From: Pseudomonas sp. PH1b
GTDB lineage: Bacteria; Pseudomonadota; Gammaproteobacteria; Pseudomonadales; Pseudomonadaceae
Direction of reading: 5' to 3'
Assembly (NCBI RefSeq): GCF_000633395.1
Contig: NZ_AYMU01000007.1
Span: forward strand, 124,001 to 188,000
Length of the DNA: 64,000 nt
Below the pieces are notes generated by a model. That model ran no database searches. It saw only the letters and a list, made by a program, of their open reading frames with translations, and was not told the origin of the DNA. This document shows positions 28,517 to 36,988 of the stretch, in pieces (position 1 is the stretch's first letter; every line of letters starts with the position of its first letter). The position numbers and the translations under genes are program-made.

Positions 28517-29569
28517 TCAGGCCTTCAAGGTCGCCATGTCGATCACGAAGCGATACTTCACATCCCCTTTGATCATGCGCTCATAGGCCTGGTTGATCTG
28601 GCGAATATCGAGCATTTCGATATCGCAGGTGATGCCGTGTTCGGCGCAGAAATCCAGCACTTCCTGGGTCTCGGCAATGCCGCCGATCAGCGAGCCGGCC
28701 AGCACCCGGCGGCTCATCACCAGCTTGGCGGCATGCAGCGCCGGGTCTACCGGTTCGATCAGGCCCACCAGGATATGCACGCCGTCGAAACGCAAGGTGT
28801 CGAGGTAGGGATTGAGGTCGTGGGGCACCGGGATGGTGTCCAGCAGGAAGTTGAAATGCCCGGCTACCGACTGCATCTGCGCCGCATCGGTGGACACGAT
28901 CACGTGGTCAGCACCCTGGCGGCGGGCCTCTTCGGCCTTGCTCGCGGAGCGGGTGAACAGGGTCACTTCGGCGCCCAGGGCCTTGGCGAACTTGATGCCC
29001 ATGTGGCCCAGGCCGCCCATGCCGAGAATCCCTACCTTGTCACCGGCCTTGACTCCGTAGTGCTTGAGTGGCGAGTAGGTGGTGATGCCGGCGCAGAGGA
29101 TCGGCGCGGCGCTGGCCAGGTCGAGTTTCTCCGGGATGCGCACCACGAAGTGCTCGCTGACCACGATGCTGTCGGAGTAGCCGCCCATGGTGTTGCTGCC
29201 ATCGACCCGGTCCGGGGTGGCGTAGGTCATGGTCGGGCCTTGTAGGCAATACTGCTCCAGGTCCGCGGCGCAGGCTTCGCAGTGGCGGCAGGAGTCGACC
29301 ATGCAACCGACGCCCACCAGGTCGCCGACCTTGTGCTTGCTGACGTTGGCACCGACGGCGGTGACCTTGCCGACGATCTCGTGGCCCGGCATCAGCGGGT
29401 ACACGGCGATCCCCCATTCGTTGCGGGCCTGGTGGATGTCGGAGTGGCAGACGCCGCAGTAGAGGATCTCGATGGCGACGTCGTCCGCACGTGGACTGCG
29501 GCGCTGGAAGCTCATGGGGGCGAGGGGAGTGGTGGCCGACTGGGCGGCATAACCGATGGCGGTGTACAT
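28517..29569 (-). CDS. Zinc-dependent NAD(P) alcohol dehydrogenase (YahK/cinnamyl type)
   Basis: A 350-residue medium-chain dehydrogenase that interconverts alcohols and aldehydes. Catalytic zinc ligands lie in GVCHSD and GHE, the four structural-zinc cysteines in CRHCEACAADLEQYC plus an upstream Cys, and the cofactor fold in GILGMGGLGHMGIKFAKALG. The YahK-type enzymes prefer NADPH and act on broad aldehydes. It diverges from an AraC regulator with tandem repeats in the shared control region, so aldehyde- or alcohol-induced expression is likely. Confidence 0.92.
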   Translation of the reverse strand: MYTAIGYAAQSATTPLAPMSFQRRSPRADDVAIEILYCGVCHSDIHQARNEWGIAVYPLMPGHEIVGKVTAVGANVSKHKVGDLVGVGCMVDSCRHCEACAADLEQYCLQGPTMTYATPDRVDGSNTMGGYSDSIVVSEHFVVRIPEKLDLASAAPILCAGITTYSPLKHYGVKAGDKVGILGMGGLGHMGIKFAKALGAEVTLFTRSASKAEEARRQGADHVIVSTDAAQMQSVAGHFNFLLDTIPVPHDLNPYLDTLRFDGVHILVGLIEPVDPALHAAKLVMSRRVLAGSLIGGIAETQEVLDFCAEHGITCDIEMLDIRQINQAYERMIKGDVKYRFVIDMATLKA

Positions 29570-29648
29570 GGTGGACCTCGCAAAAACACTGACGATTGAG
29601 GCGGGGCATTTTCTGCGTCGGGCCTCGGGGCAACCATGGTGATTCCTC

Positions 29649-29700
29649 GGCATGTCATGCCTATTCCTCCGGCATTGGCGGTTTTCACGCGGCATTGGCG
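29649..29700. promoter_or_regulatory. Probable AraC-family operator
   Basis: The divergent region holds a 13-nt palindrome GGCATGTCATGCC (29649-29661) and two exact copies of CGGCATTGGCG (29670-29680 and 29690-29700), 20 bp apart. Two directly repeated half-sites spaced by about two helical turns are typical of AraC-family operators. The regulator is encoded at 29750 and the dehydrogenase at 29569. Confidence 0.65.
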
Positions 29701-29749
29701 TGCAGACCTGCGATGATGTTTTCATCCCTTTTTTCGTGAAGTTTTCTGC

Positions 29750-30640
29750 ATGCTGCTGACCCGTCATCTGGACGCCAACGCCACCCTGGTCTCGCTGATC
29801 CAGCCCCTTGCCAGTCGCGAGGGCTTCGTTGCTACCGCCTTGCCCGGGGTCAAGGTGCTGCGGGCCAGCTGCGATGTGGCGCGGGGTCCGCAGATCTACG
29901 AGCCGAGCCTGATGATCATTGCCCAGGGCAGCAAGCTGGCCTACCTGGGCACGCGGACCCTGGAATACGGCGCCGGGCATTACCTGATCCAGGCCCTGTC
30001 GGTGCCCTTCGAGTGCGAAACCTTCGCCTTGCCGGATGCGCCACTGCTGGGGGTTTCCATCGCCATCGACCGGGCAGTGCTGAGCGAGCTGGTGCTGGCC
30101 ATGGGCGTCAGCGAGGGCCGGGCGGCCTCGGCGCAGACCCTGGAGTCGATGACTTCGGCGGTGCTCGACGACGCCATGCGTGGCTGCGTGGAACGCCTGC
30201 TGCGCTGCCTGCACGATCCTCTGGAGTGCAAGGTCATGGGCCCTTCACGGGTGCGCGAGTTGCTCTTTGCCGCTTTGCGTGGGCCCCAGGCCGATGCGCT
30301 GCGGGCGCTGGTGGAGCAGCAGGGGCAGTTCGCCCGGGTTGCGGCCTCGCTCAACCACCTGCACGAGCACTACACCGAGCCGTTGAACGTCGAGACCCTG
30401 GCCCGCTGCGCCAACATGAGCACTTCGACCTTCCACGAGCATTTCAAGCGCAGCACCCTGCTGTCGCCGGTGCAGTATCTGAAGCGCCTGCGCCTGCTCA
30501 AGGCCCAGCAGCTGCTGCTGGGAGAGGGGCTGGGCGTGGCCCAGGTGGCGCATCGCGTGGGTTACCAGAGCACCTCGCAGTTCAGTCGTGAGTACAAGCG
30601 CTACTTCGAGCGTAATCCCGGGGAAGAGCGCGCAGCCTGA
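29750..30640 (+). CDS. AraC-family regulator (AraC_N type)
   Basis: A 296-residue activator. An N-terminal cupin-like AraC_N domain covers about residues 20-175 (IYEPSLMIIAQGSKLAYLG). Two C-terminal helix-turn-helix motifs follow, the second ending in VAHRVGYQSTSQFSREYKRY. Members of this group often activate a divergent oxidoreductase gene in response to aldehydes or alcohols. The operator-like repeats and head-to-head layout with the zinc alcohol dehydrogenase suggest that function here. Confidence 0.9.
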   Translation: MLLTRHLDANATLVSLIQPLASREGFVATALPGVKVLRASCDVARGPQIYEPSLMIIAQGSKLAYLGTRTLEYGAGHYLIQALSVPFECETFALPDAPLLGVSIAIDRAVLSELVLAMGVSEGRAASAQTLESMTSAVLDDAMRGCVERLLRCLHDPLECKVMGPSRVRELLFAALRGPQADALRALVEQQGQFARVAASLNHLHEHYTEPLNVETLARCANMSTSTFHEHFKRSTLLSPVQYLKRLRLLKAQQLLLGEGLGVAQVAHRVGYQSTSQFSREYKRYFERNPGEERAA

Positions 30641-30654
30641 AAACACCGCGCCCC

Positions 30655-30740
30655 TTGTAGGAGCTGGCTTGCCAGCGAAGGCGCTCTTGGGCCGGAGCAA
30701 GGTTTGGGGGGGGCTTCGCCGGCAAGCCGGCTCTTACAGG
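30655..30740. repeat. Pseudomonas REP pair 2 (REPIN)
   Basis: Two REP units in inverted orientation: TTGTAGGAGCTGGCTTGCCA (30655-30674, continuing AGCGAAGGC) and its inverted partner CTTCGCCGGCAAGCCGGCTC (from 30714, continuing TTACAGG). About 30 nt separate them. They lie between the AraC gene and the ETF-QO terminator. Confidence 0.85.
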
Positions 30741-30765
30741 TTGTGGTGTCGCCGAATCCCGGGCA

Positions 30766-30793
30766 TGAAAAAGGCCCCCATAAAGGGGGCCTT
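30766..30793 (-). terminator. Terminator of the ETF-QO gene
   Basis: Arms AAGGCCCCC and GGGGGCCTT enclose a 5-nt loop; on the minus strand the hairpin is followed by TTTTTC. Confidence 0.9.
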
Positions 30794-30809
30794 CTTATAT
30801 CGCAGCGGC

Positions 30810-32474
30810 TTACATGTTCGGGTAAGTCGGGCCGCCAGCGCCTTCCGGGGTGACCCAGGTGATGTTCTGGGCCGGGTCCTTGATGTCGCAGGTCTTGCAG
30901 TGCACGCAGTTCTGGGCGTTGATCTGGAAGCGCTTCTCGCCATCTTCCTGGGTGATCACTTCATACACGCCGGCCGGGCAGTAGCGCTGGGCCGGCTCGT
31001 CGTACAGCGGCAGGTTGCGGCCGAGCGGGATGCTCGGGTCGGTCAGCTTCAGGTGGCACGGCTGTTCTTCTTCGTGGTTGGTACCGGAGATGAACACCGA
31101 GCTCAGTTTGTCGAAGCTGAGTTTGCCGTCGGGTTTCGGGTAGTCGATCTTCACGCAGTCCTTGGCCAGCTTCAGGCAGGCGTAGTCCGGCTTGGTGTCG
31201 TGCAGGGTGAAGGGCAGCTTGCCGCCGAAGATGTTCTGGTCCATCCAGTTGAAGCCGGCGCCGATGATCGGGCCGAACTTGTGCATGGCCGGGCCGAAGT
31301 TGCGGCTGGCGAACAGTTCTTCGTACAGCCAGCTGGACTTGAACGAGTCGACGTAGCTCTTGAGCTCGTCGGCGCCTTCGGAACCGGCGAACAGCGAGTC
31401 GGCCACGGCATCGGCGGCGAGCATGCCGGACTTCATGGCGGTGTGGCTGCCCTTGATCTTGGCGAAGTTCAGGGTGCCCAGGTCGCAGCCGATCAGTGCG
31501 CCGCCCTTGAATACCATCTTCGGCAGCGAGTTCAGGCCGCCCTTGCAGATGGCCCGGGCGCCGTAGCTGATGCGCTTGCCGCCTTCCAGGTACTGCTTGA
31601 GCACCGGGTGATGCTTGAGTCGCTGGAACTCGTCGAACGGCGACAGGTAGGTGTTGGCGTAGGACAGGTCGACGATCAGGCCCACCACCACCTGGTTGTT
31701 TTCCAGGTGATAGAGGAAGGAGCCGCCGGTGTTCTCGTTGCTCATGATGTCCAGCGGCCAGCCGGCGGTGTGTACCACCAGGCCTGGCTGGTGCTTGGCC
31801 GGATCGATTTCCCAGATTTCCTTGAGGCCGATGCCGTAGTGCTGGGCGTCGGCGTCGCTGTCCAGGTTGAACTGCTTGATCAGCTGCTTGCCGATATGGC
31901 CACGGCAGCCTTCGGCGAACAGGGTGTATTTACCGCGCAGTTCCATGCCAGGGGTATAGAGGCCGTCCTTTGGATGGCCTTCACGGTCGACACCCAGGTC
32001 ACCGGTGATGATCCCGCGGACCACGCCGTTTTCGTCGATCAGGGCTTCCTGGGCGGCGAAGCCCGGGTAGATCTCCACGCCCAGGTTCTCGGCCTGCTGG
32101 GCCAGCCAGCGGCACAGGTTGCCCAGGGAAATGATGTAGTTGCCTTCGTTGTGCATGGTCTTGGGCACAAAGAAGTCTGGAACCTTGGTGGCGGCTTCAC
32201 CGCTGCGCAGGACATAGATGTCGTCGCGGGTGACCGGGGTGTTGAGCGGGGCGCCCAGCTCTTTCCAGTCCGGGAACAGCTCGTTCAGGGCCCGTGGTTC
32301 GAACACGGCACCGGAAAGGATGTGAGCACCGACTTCGGAGCCTTTTTCAACCACGCAGACGCTGATTTCCTTGCCGGCTTCAGCGGCCTTCTGCTTAAGG
32401 CGGCAAGCGGCGGACAAGCCTGCGGGGCCGGCACCGACGATGACCACGTCGAATTCCATGTATTCGCGTTCCAC
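30810..32474 (-). CDS. Electron transfer flavoprotein-ubiquinone oxidoreductase
   Basis: Passes electrons from reduced ETF into the membrane quinone pool, so acyl-CoA and some amine dehydrogenases can drain into respiration. The 554-residue protein has an N-terminal FAD motif (VVIVGAGPAGLSAACRL), a quinone- and membrane-facing middle and a C-terminal 4Fe-4S site with cysteines in RYCPAGVYEV and NCVHCKTCDIKDP. A GTG start at 32474 is supported by an AGGAGA site 8 nt upstream; an ATG at 32459 is the alternative. It diverges from etfBA, its direct partners. Confidence 0.95.
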   Translation of the reverse strand: MEREYMEFDVVIVGAGPAGLSAACRLKQKAAEAGKEISVCVVEKGSEVGAHILSGAVFEPRALNELFPDWKELGAPLNTPVTRDDIYVLRSGEAATKVPDFFVPKTMHNEGNYIISLGNLCRWLAQQAENLGVEIYPGFAAQEALIDENGVVRGIITGDLGVDREGHPKDGLYTPGMELRGKYTLFAEGCRGHIGKQLIKQFNLDSDADAQHYGIGLKEIWEIDPAKHQPGLVVHTAGWPLDIMSNENTGGSFLYHLENNQVVVGLIVDLSYANTYLSPFDEFQRLKHHPVLKQYLEGGKRISYGARAICKGGLNSLPKMVFKGGALIGCDLGTLNFAKIKGSHTAMKSGMLAADAVADSLFAGSEGADELKSYVDSFKSSWLYEELFASRNFGPAMHKFGPIIGAGFNWMDQNIFGGKLPFTLHDTKPDYACLKLAKDCVKIDYPKPDGKLSFDKLSSVFISGTNHEEEQPCHLKLTDPSIPLGRNLPLYDEPAQRYCPAGVYEVITQEDGEKRFQINAQNCVHCKTCDIKDPAQNITWVTPEGAGGPTYPNM

Positions 32475-32601
32475 TAGGCTATCTCCTACTCAAGGCTCAA
32501 CGGTTTTTTCTAATTGGAGGTTTGGCGTTGCATCCGCGCTTTCTCCCATCACACAGGGGGGGAGGAGGTGAGGATGGCCGACCTTTCTCTCTGGGCGGCG
32601 C

Positions 32602-32646
32602 ATTATATCTACACCACTCTCAGCGTCCAATACAAACGTTTGTTTG
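32602..32646 (-). promoter_or_regulatory. ETF-QO promoter with PsrA-type operator
   Basis: On the minus strand a -35 TTGGAC (32630-32625) and a perfect -10 TATAAT (32607-32602) are 17 nt apart. Two nt upstream of the -35 lies CAAACGTTTGTTTG (32633-32646). It fits the published PsrA motif (C/G)AAAC-N2-4-GTTTG(C/G) with a 4-nt spacer. PsrA is a fatty-acid-responsive TetR regulator reported to act on etf genes in P. aeruginosa. Confidence 0.78.
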
Positions 32647-32689
32647 AATTTGCCGCAGCCCAGATAAATCAAAGAAGCGCGGCTTATAA

Positions 32690-32739
32690 ACGGCTATTTT
32701 GCCGTATTGACCGGAAAAGGCGTTCCGGTCAAGATACGG
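32690..32739. other. Two overlapping alternative hairpins in the etf divergent region
   Basis: Hairpin A pairs ACGGC (32690-32694) with GCCGT (32701-32705). Hairpin B pairs CCGTATTGACCGGAA (32702-32716) with TTCCGGTCAAGATACGG (32723-32739), with a 10-bp perfect inner stem and a 2-nt bulge. They share bases 32702-32705, so only one can form at a time. Confidence 0.6.
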
Positions 32740-32863
32740 TCGGTTTTGCGCTCGCCGTAGGCTGACTGTTGGTTTCAAGAGCACCTCTAAAGACAGGGCA
32801 AAGGCAGTAAAGGTGACGCGCCGCGCAGCTTGAATCTGCGCAGTTTACACGCCGCGATAATGA

Positions 32864-32896
32864 ATGACCCGTCGGTCACCACTGACGAGCGGTCAT
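32864..32896. promoter_or_regulatory. Tandem dyads upstream of etfB
   Basis: TGACC-N4-GGTCA (32865-32878) is followed by TGAC-N5-GTCA (32883-32895), and the two together form a 33-nt imperfect palindrome. A possible -10 GATAAT ends at 32861, just upstream. The layout suggests a TetR-like operator at the etfBA start point, but no proper -35 is visible. Confidence 0.45.
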
Positions 32897-33021
32897 CACC
32901 CCGTGAGCAAGGTCAACCTTTGTGCGCCAGCGTTTTTGGAGGTGCCCTTGTGCCGATGAGCATCAACCGCCAGGTTCTCGCCTAGGCGACTTTCTTTTCA
33001 CCGGAGAGTAACGAGGAATCC

Positions 33022-33771
33022 ATGAAGGTTCTTGTAGCTGTCAAACGAGTGGTCGACTATAACGTCAAGGTTCGCGTCAAAGCGGACAACTCCGGCGTCG
33101 ACCTCGCCAACGTCAAGATGTCGATGAACCCTTTCTGCGAAATCGCAGTGGAAGAAGCCGTACGCCTGAAAGAGAAAGGTGTAGCGACTGAAATCGTCGT
33201 CGTCTCCATCGGTCCTGCTACTGCTCAAGAGCAACTGCGTACCGCCCTGGCACTGGGTGCCGATCGCGCGATCCTCGTCGAGTCCGCTGAAGAGTTGAAC
33301 TCCCTGGCCGTGGCCAAGCTGCTCAAGGCCGTGGTCGACAAGGAACAGCCTCAGCTGGTGATCCTCGGCAAACAGGCCATCGATAGCGACAACAACCAGA
33401 CCGGCCAGATGCTGGCGGCCCTGAGCGGTTACGCTCAAGGCACCTTCGCCTCCAAGGTTGAAGTGTCCGGCGACAAGGTCAATGTCACCCGTGAAATCGA
33501 CGGCGGCCTGCAGACCGTTGCGCTGAACCTGCCAGCCATCGTCACCACCGACCTGCGTTTGAACGAGCCGCGCTACGCGTCTTTGCCAAACATCATGAAA
33601 GCCAAGAAGAAGCCGCTTGAAACGCTGACTCCTGATGCTTTGGGCGTTTCCACCGCCTCCACCAACAAGACCCTGAAAGTCGAAGCGCCGGCTGCACGCA
33701 GCGCGGGTATCAAGGTCAAGTCGGTGGCTGAACTGGTCGAGAAACTGAAAAACGAAGCGAAGGTAATCTGA
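33022..33771 (+). CDS. etfB: Electron transfer flavoprotein beta subunit
   Basis: Small subunit of the soluble ETF heterodimer, which accepts electrons from acyl-CoA dehydrogenases and binds AMP. The 249-residue protein opens with [20 protein letters not shown], contains the adenine-nucleotide fold [13 protein letters not shown] and the ETF-beta signature near [24 protein letters not shown] ribosome site precedes the ATG. etfA follows with one base between stop and start. It pairs with the divergent ETF-QO gene. Confidence 0.98.
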   Translation: MKVLVAVKRVVDYNVKVRVKADNSGVDLANVKMSMNPFCEIAVEEAVRLKEKGVATEIVVVSIGPATAQEQLRTALALGADRAILVESAEELNSLAVAKLLKAVVDKEQPQLVILGKQAIDSDNNQTGQMLAALSGYAQGTFASKVEVSGDKVNVTREIDGGLQTVALNLPAIVTTDLRLNEPRYASLPNIMKAKKKPLETLTPDALGVSTASTNKTLKVEAPAARSAGIKVKSVAELVEKLKNEAKVI

Positions 33772-33772
33772 C

Positions 33773-34702
33773 ATGACTATCTTGGTAATCGCCGAACACG
33801 ATAACAAGGCGCTGGCTCCGGCCACCCTGAACACCGTTGCTGCTGCTGCCAAAATCGGTGGTGACGTGCATGTACTGGTAGCCGGCCAGGGCGTTGGCGC
33901 TGTGGCTGAAGCTGCGGCCAAGATCGCTGGCGTGGCTAAAGTGCTGGTGGCCGACAACGCCGCCTACGCTCACCAACTGCCGGAAAACGTTGCGCCGCTG
34001 GTGGCCGAACTGGGTGCTGGCTACAGCCACATCCTGGCTGCCGCTACTTCCAACGGCAAAAACATCCTGCCGCGGGTTGCCGCTCAGCTGGACGTCGACC
34101 AGATCTCCGAGATCATCTCGGTAGAAAGCGCTGATACCTTCAAGCGTCCGATCTATGCCGGTAACGCCATCGCTACCGTGCAGTCCTCGGCTGCCGTGAA
34201 AGTCATCACCGTGCGTGCCACCGGCTTCGACGCCGTTGCCGCTGAAGGTGGTTCGGCCGCGGTTGAAGCCGTCGGCGCCGCTCACGATGCCGGCAAGTCG
34301 AGCTTCGTTGGCGAAGAGCTGGCCAAGTCCGACCGTCCTGAACTGACCGCTGCCAAGATCGTCGTTTCCGGCGGCCGTGGCATGCAGAACGGCGACAACT
34401 TCAAGCACCTGTACGCCCTGGCCGACAAGCTCGGCGCTGCTGTCGGCGCTTCCCGCGCTGCGGTGGACGCAGGCTTCGTACCGAACGACATGCAGGTCGG
34501 CCAGACCGGCAAGATCGTTGCGCCACAGCTGTACATCGCCGTCGGTATCTCCGGCGCGATCCAGCATTTGGCCGGCATGAAAGACTCCAAGGTGATCGTT
34601 GCGATCAACAAGGACGAAGAAGCTCCGATCTTCCAGGTGGCCGATTACGGCCTGGTGGCGGACTTGTTCGAAGCCGTACCTGAGCTGGAGAAGCTGGTCT
34701 AA
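33773..34702 (+). CDS. etfA: Electron transfer flavoprotein alpha subunit
   Basis: Large subunit of ETF; holds the FAD that carries electrons from dehydrogenases to ETF-QO. The 309-residue protein has the N-terminal domain (residues 1-~185) and the C-terminal FAD domain, with [32 protein letters not shown] and [20 protein letters not shown] as conserved blocks. It is coupled to etfB and ends at a strong terminator 22 nt downstream. Confidence 0.98.
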   Translation: MTILVIAEHDNKALAPATLNTVAAAAKIGGDVHVLVAGQGVGAVAEAAAKIAGVAKVLVADNAAYAHQLPENVAPLVAELGAGYSHILAAATSNGKNILPRVAAQLDVDQISEIISVESADTFKRPIYAGNAIATVQSSAAVKVITVRATGFDAVAAEGGSAAVEAVGAAHDAGKSSFVGEELAKSDRPELTAAKIVVSGGRGMQNGDNFKHLYALADKLGAAVGASRAAVDAGFVPNDMQVGQTGKIVAPQLYIAVGISGAIQHLAGMKDSKVIVAINKDEEAPIFQVADYGLVADLFEAVPELEKLV

Positions 34703-34724
34703 TCCGGCGGCTTCACTTATAAAG

Positions 34725-34752
34725 AGCCCGGCCCCTTGGCCGGGCTTTTTTT
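34725..34752 (+). terminator. Terminator after etfBA
   Basis: Perfect 9-bp arms AGCCCGGCC and GGCCGGGCT enclose a 4-nt loop, followed by seven U. Confidence 0.96.
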
Positions 34753-34783
34753 ATGTGTTTTTTTTGCTGGGGAGAATTTCGCC

Positions 34784-35608
34784 ATGGATCTGCGCCGCAT
34801 GAGTGGCTGGTCAGCGCTGTTGGGCCTGACGTTGTTGCCATCGCTGTCGATGGCTGCAGGCAAGTGCGAACGCCTGGTGGTCACCGGTAGCCCGGATGCA
34901 CCGCCGTACCTGTGGCGCGACCCGCAAAATCCCAAGCACCTGATCGGGGCCAGCGCCGATCTGTTGCAGCAGGTGGCGGGAGAGCTGGGGCTCAAGGTCG
35001 AATTGCTGTATGCCGGCAAGCGTTCCGAGGCCCTGGATGAAGTGCGCAGCGGGCGCATGGATCTGTTGGCCGACGCGCCCCTGACCTTGAACGAGTTGGA
35101 GTCCCTGGACTACATCCATCCGGCCCTGGTGCAGAATGACTACCTGGTATGGACCCGCAAGGACTCGACCCTCAGCTATAACCAGCCGGCGGATCTTGCC
35201 GGCCATCCCGGCGCGGTATCGGAAAAGGCCCGGCTGACCCAGCCTTTCCAGGCCATGGCCAAGGCGCACCTGCAACTCAAGCCTCTGCCGAACCTGACCC
35301 AGGTGTTCCAGACCTTGCTCCTGGGGGAAGTGGACTACGTTCTGGCGCCGCGTTACGCGGGCATGGCCATGGCCCAGTCCTTGGGGATGGCGGCGGATCT
35401 GACGTCCTTTCCCCAGCCGGTCGACAAACCGGGGCTGTTTCTCGCGCTGTCCCACAACTCCGCCTGCAATGACCCATGGTTGCGCGGACAGTTGGCCAAA
35501 AAGATGACAGAATTGCCCGCGTCCGGTCTGACGGAGGCCTTGCTGCAGCGCAATCTGGAGCGCTGGAAGGCTCAGATGCAGCAACCCGTCAGCAGCCCAA
35601 AACCGTAG
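34784..35608 (+). CDS. Periplasmic solute-binding protein, amino-acid type
   Basis: A 274-residue exported protein with a signal peptide (cleavage near SMA-AGKC, residue ~22) and an SBP_bac_3-type bilobed fold: YLWRDPQNPKHLIGASADLL, then the RSGRMDLLADAPLTLNE hinge segment. Such proteins deliver amino acids to ABC transporters, but no permease or ATPase gene lies nearby, so it is an orphan or a sensor-type binding protein. The ATG at 34784 has a GGGGAG ribosome site. The lipoprotein/OmpA pair follows directly. Confidence 0.85.
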   Translation: MDLRRMSGWSALLGLTLLPSLSMAAGKCERLVVTGSPDAPPYLWRDPQNPKHLIGASADLLQQVAGELGLKVELLYAGKRSEALDEVRSGRMDLLADAPLTLNELESLDYIHPALVQNDYLVWTRKDSTLSYNQPADLAGHPGAVSEKARLTQPFQAMAKAHLQLKPLPNLTQVFQTLLLGEVDYVLAPRYAGMAMAQSLGMAADLTSFPQPVDKPGLFLALSHNSACNDPWLRGQLAKKMTELPASGLTEALLQRNLERWKAQMQQPVSSPKP

Positions 35609-35617
35609 GAATATCGT

Positions 35618-35974
35618 GTGACTATTCGACCTATTTTCGCTGCCCTGGCCGTTCTGGCCCTGGCGGGTTGTGCAACCGATCCCGCACCCAACGAACAGAT
35701 GCGCCTCACGGCCCAGGCGCTGGAACAAGCCAAGGCCGTGGGAGCTTCTGTCGACGACGTGCCTGAGTTGAAACTGGCCGAAGACAAGTACTCCCGGGCC
35801 CAGGGCAATATGCAGGATGAGTCCTACAAGAAGGCACGGATGCGTGCCGAGCAGGCGGAGCTGGATGCGCGCCTGGCGGAGGCAAAAGTCTTGACCCAGA
35901 AGAGCCAGGAACAGGTGAACGTGCTCAATACCCGTATCACGCGTCTGCGCAAACAGCTGGGAGACGCCCAATGA
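35618..35974 (+). CDS. DUF4398-type coiled-coil lipoprotein
   Basis: A 118-residue lipoprotein starting with GTG. The lipobox is ALAGC near residue 18; the rest is helical and rich in Ala, Glu, Lys and Gln, with an obvious coiled-coil pattern. It matches the DUF4398 domain often found at the start of OmpA-like proteins. Its stop overlaps the start of the OmpA gene (ATGA), so the two are coupled and probably act together at the cell wall. Confidence 0.82.
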   Translation: MTIRPIFAALAVLALAGCATDPAPNEQMRLTAQALEQAKAVGASVDDVPELKLAEDKYSRAQGNMQDESYKKARMRAEQAELDARLAEAKVLTQKSQEQVNVLNTRITRLRKQLGDAQ

Positions 35975-36783
35975 AACTGATCAAGCCTCTGTTCGCCAGC
36001 GCTGTACTGCTGGCCGGCGCCAGTCTCGTTGGCTGTGCCGGCCAGCACAGCGAAGAAGCCCTGCAACAGGCCGGCAATGACTTCCAGAAGGTCAAGGAGG
36101 ACTCCAATGTGCTGCGTATCGCGCCCAAGGACGTGATCCGTGCCGGTGAGTCTCTGGCCCGTGCCGATCGCCTGTCCAGCTATTGGGGCAGCGGTGGCGA
36201 CGTGGAGCATTACGCCTACTTGAGCAGTCGTTACAGTGCAATTGCCCGTGAGCACACGGAGCTGGCGCTGAACCAGGAGCAGGCGGCCAAGCTCGAACTG
36301 GAGCGTCAGCGCCTGCAACTGGCCTTGCGCGAGGCCAAGTTGCTCAGCGTGCAGCAGCAGGGCAAGTGGCTGGAGGAGCAGATCATCAGCCTGGCGACAA
36401 CCCAGACTGATCGCGGTCTGGTCATGACCCTGGGGGACGTGCTGTTCGATACCGGCGAGGCGGAGCTGAAGAGTTCGGCCAATCGCACGGTGCTCAAGGT
36501 GGTGCAGTTTCTCCAGCTCAACCCCAAGCGCGTGGTGCGCATTGAGGGTTACACCGACAACACCGGCGAAAAGCAGAGCAATCTGCAGTTGTCCCGCGAT
36601 CGGGCGCAGTCGGTGGCGGATGTGCTGGTGGACCTGGGCATCGACGAGAAGCGGATCCAGGTCGAGGGCTATGGCGACGACTATCCGGTAGAGGCCAATG
36701 CCTCCGAGCGGGGGCGGGCACAGAACCGTCGGGTCGAGATCGTCTTCTCCGATGAAAAGGGCCAGCTCGGCGCTGCTCGCTGA
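35971..36783 (+). CDS. OmpA-family peptidoglycan-binding lipoprotein
   Basis: A 270-residue lipoprotein: lipobox SLVGC near residue 22, a helical middle again of DUF4398 type, then a C-terminal OmpA domain from about residue 150. The peptidoglycan-binding residues lie in GYTDNTGEKQSN, QLSRDRAQSVADVL and NRRVEIVF. It anchors the outer membrane to the murein. It overlaps the previous lipoprotein gene by 4 nt and ends before a bidirectional terminator. Confidence 0.92.
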   Translation: MKLIKPLFASAVLLAGASLVGCAGQHSEEALQQAGNDFQKVKEDSNVLRIAPKDVIRAGESLARADRLSSYWGSGGDVEHYAYLSSRYSAIAREHTELALNQEQAAKLELERQRLQLALREAKLLSVQQQGKWLEEQIISLATTQTDRGLVMTLGDVLFDTGEAELKSSANRTVLKVVQFLQLNPKRVVRIEGYTDNTGEKQSNLQLSRDRAQSVADVLVDLGIDEKRIQVEGYGDDYPVEANASERGRAQNRRVEIVFSDEKGQLGAAR

Positions 36784-36801
36784 AACCCAGCGGATGCCCT
36801 G

Positions 36802-36836
36802 AAAAAACCCGACGCCTGCCAGGCGCCGGGTTTTTT
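36802..36836. terminator. Terminator after the OmpA-family gene
   Basis: Arms AAAAAACCCG and CGGGTTTTTT enclose an inner GCCT/AGGC stem. U-runs exist on both strands, so it is potentially bidirectional. Confidence 0.93.
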
Positions 36837-36908
36837 CATGTCTGTCTCAAGGTTCACAAAAACCCTACAGTTCTGCTTTTCACTGCCCGGTGTCCTCGAC
36901 TATTGTAG

Positions 36909-36943
36909 AAACTGTCCCAGTACACTTCTAAACTGTGCCGGTA
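36909..36943. promoter_or_regulatory. Tandem MocR operator
   Basis: Two direct repeats, AAACTGTCCCAGTA (36909-36922) and AAACTGTGCCGGTA (36930-36943), agree at 12 of 14 positions and repeat every 21 bp. Direct repeats at two helical turns upstream of the regulator's own start are typical for MocR-type GntR regulators. Confidence 0.78.
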
Positions 36944-36988
36944 TTGTTTCACACAAGAATAAAACGCCGTGAAATCGAGTGCTGCGCC

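Noticed and set aside
30588..32477. 629-codon plus-strand frame opposite ETF-QO
   Set aside because: It is the antisense of a clear flavoprotein gene and includes a REP pair and a terminator.
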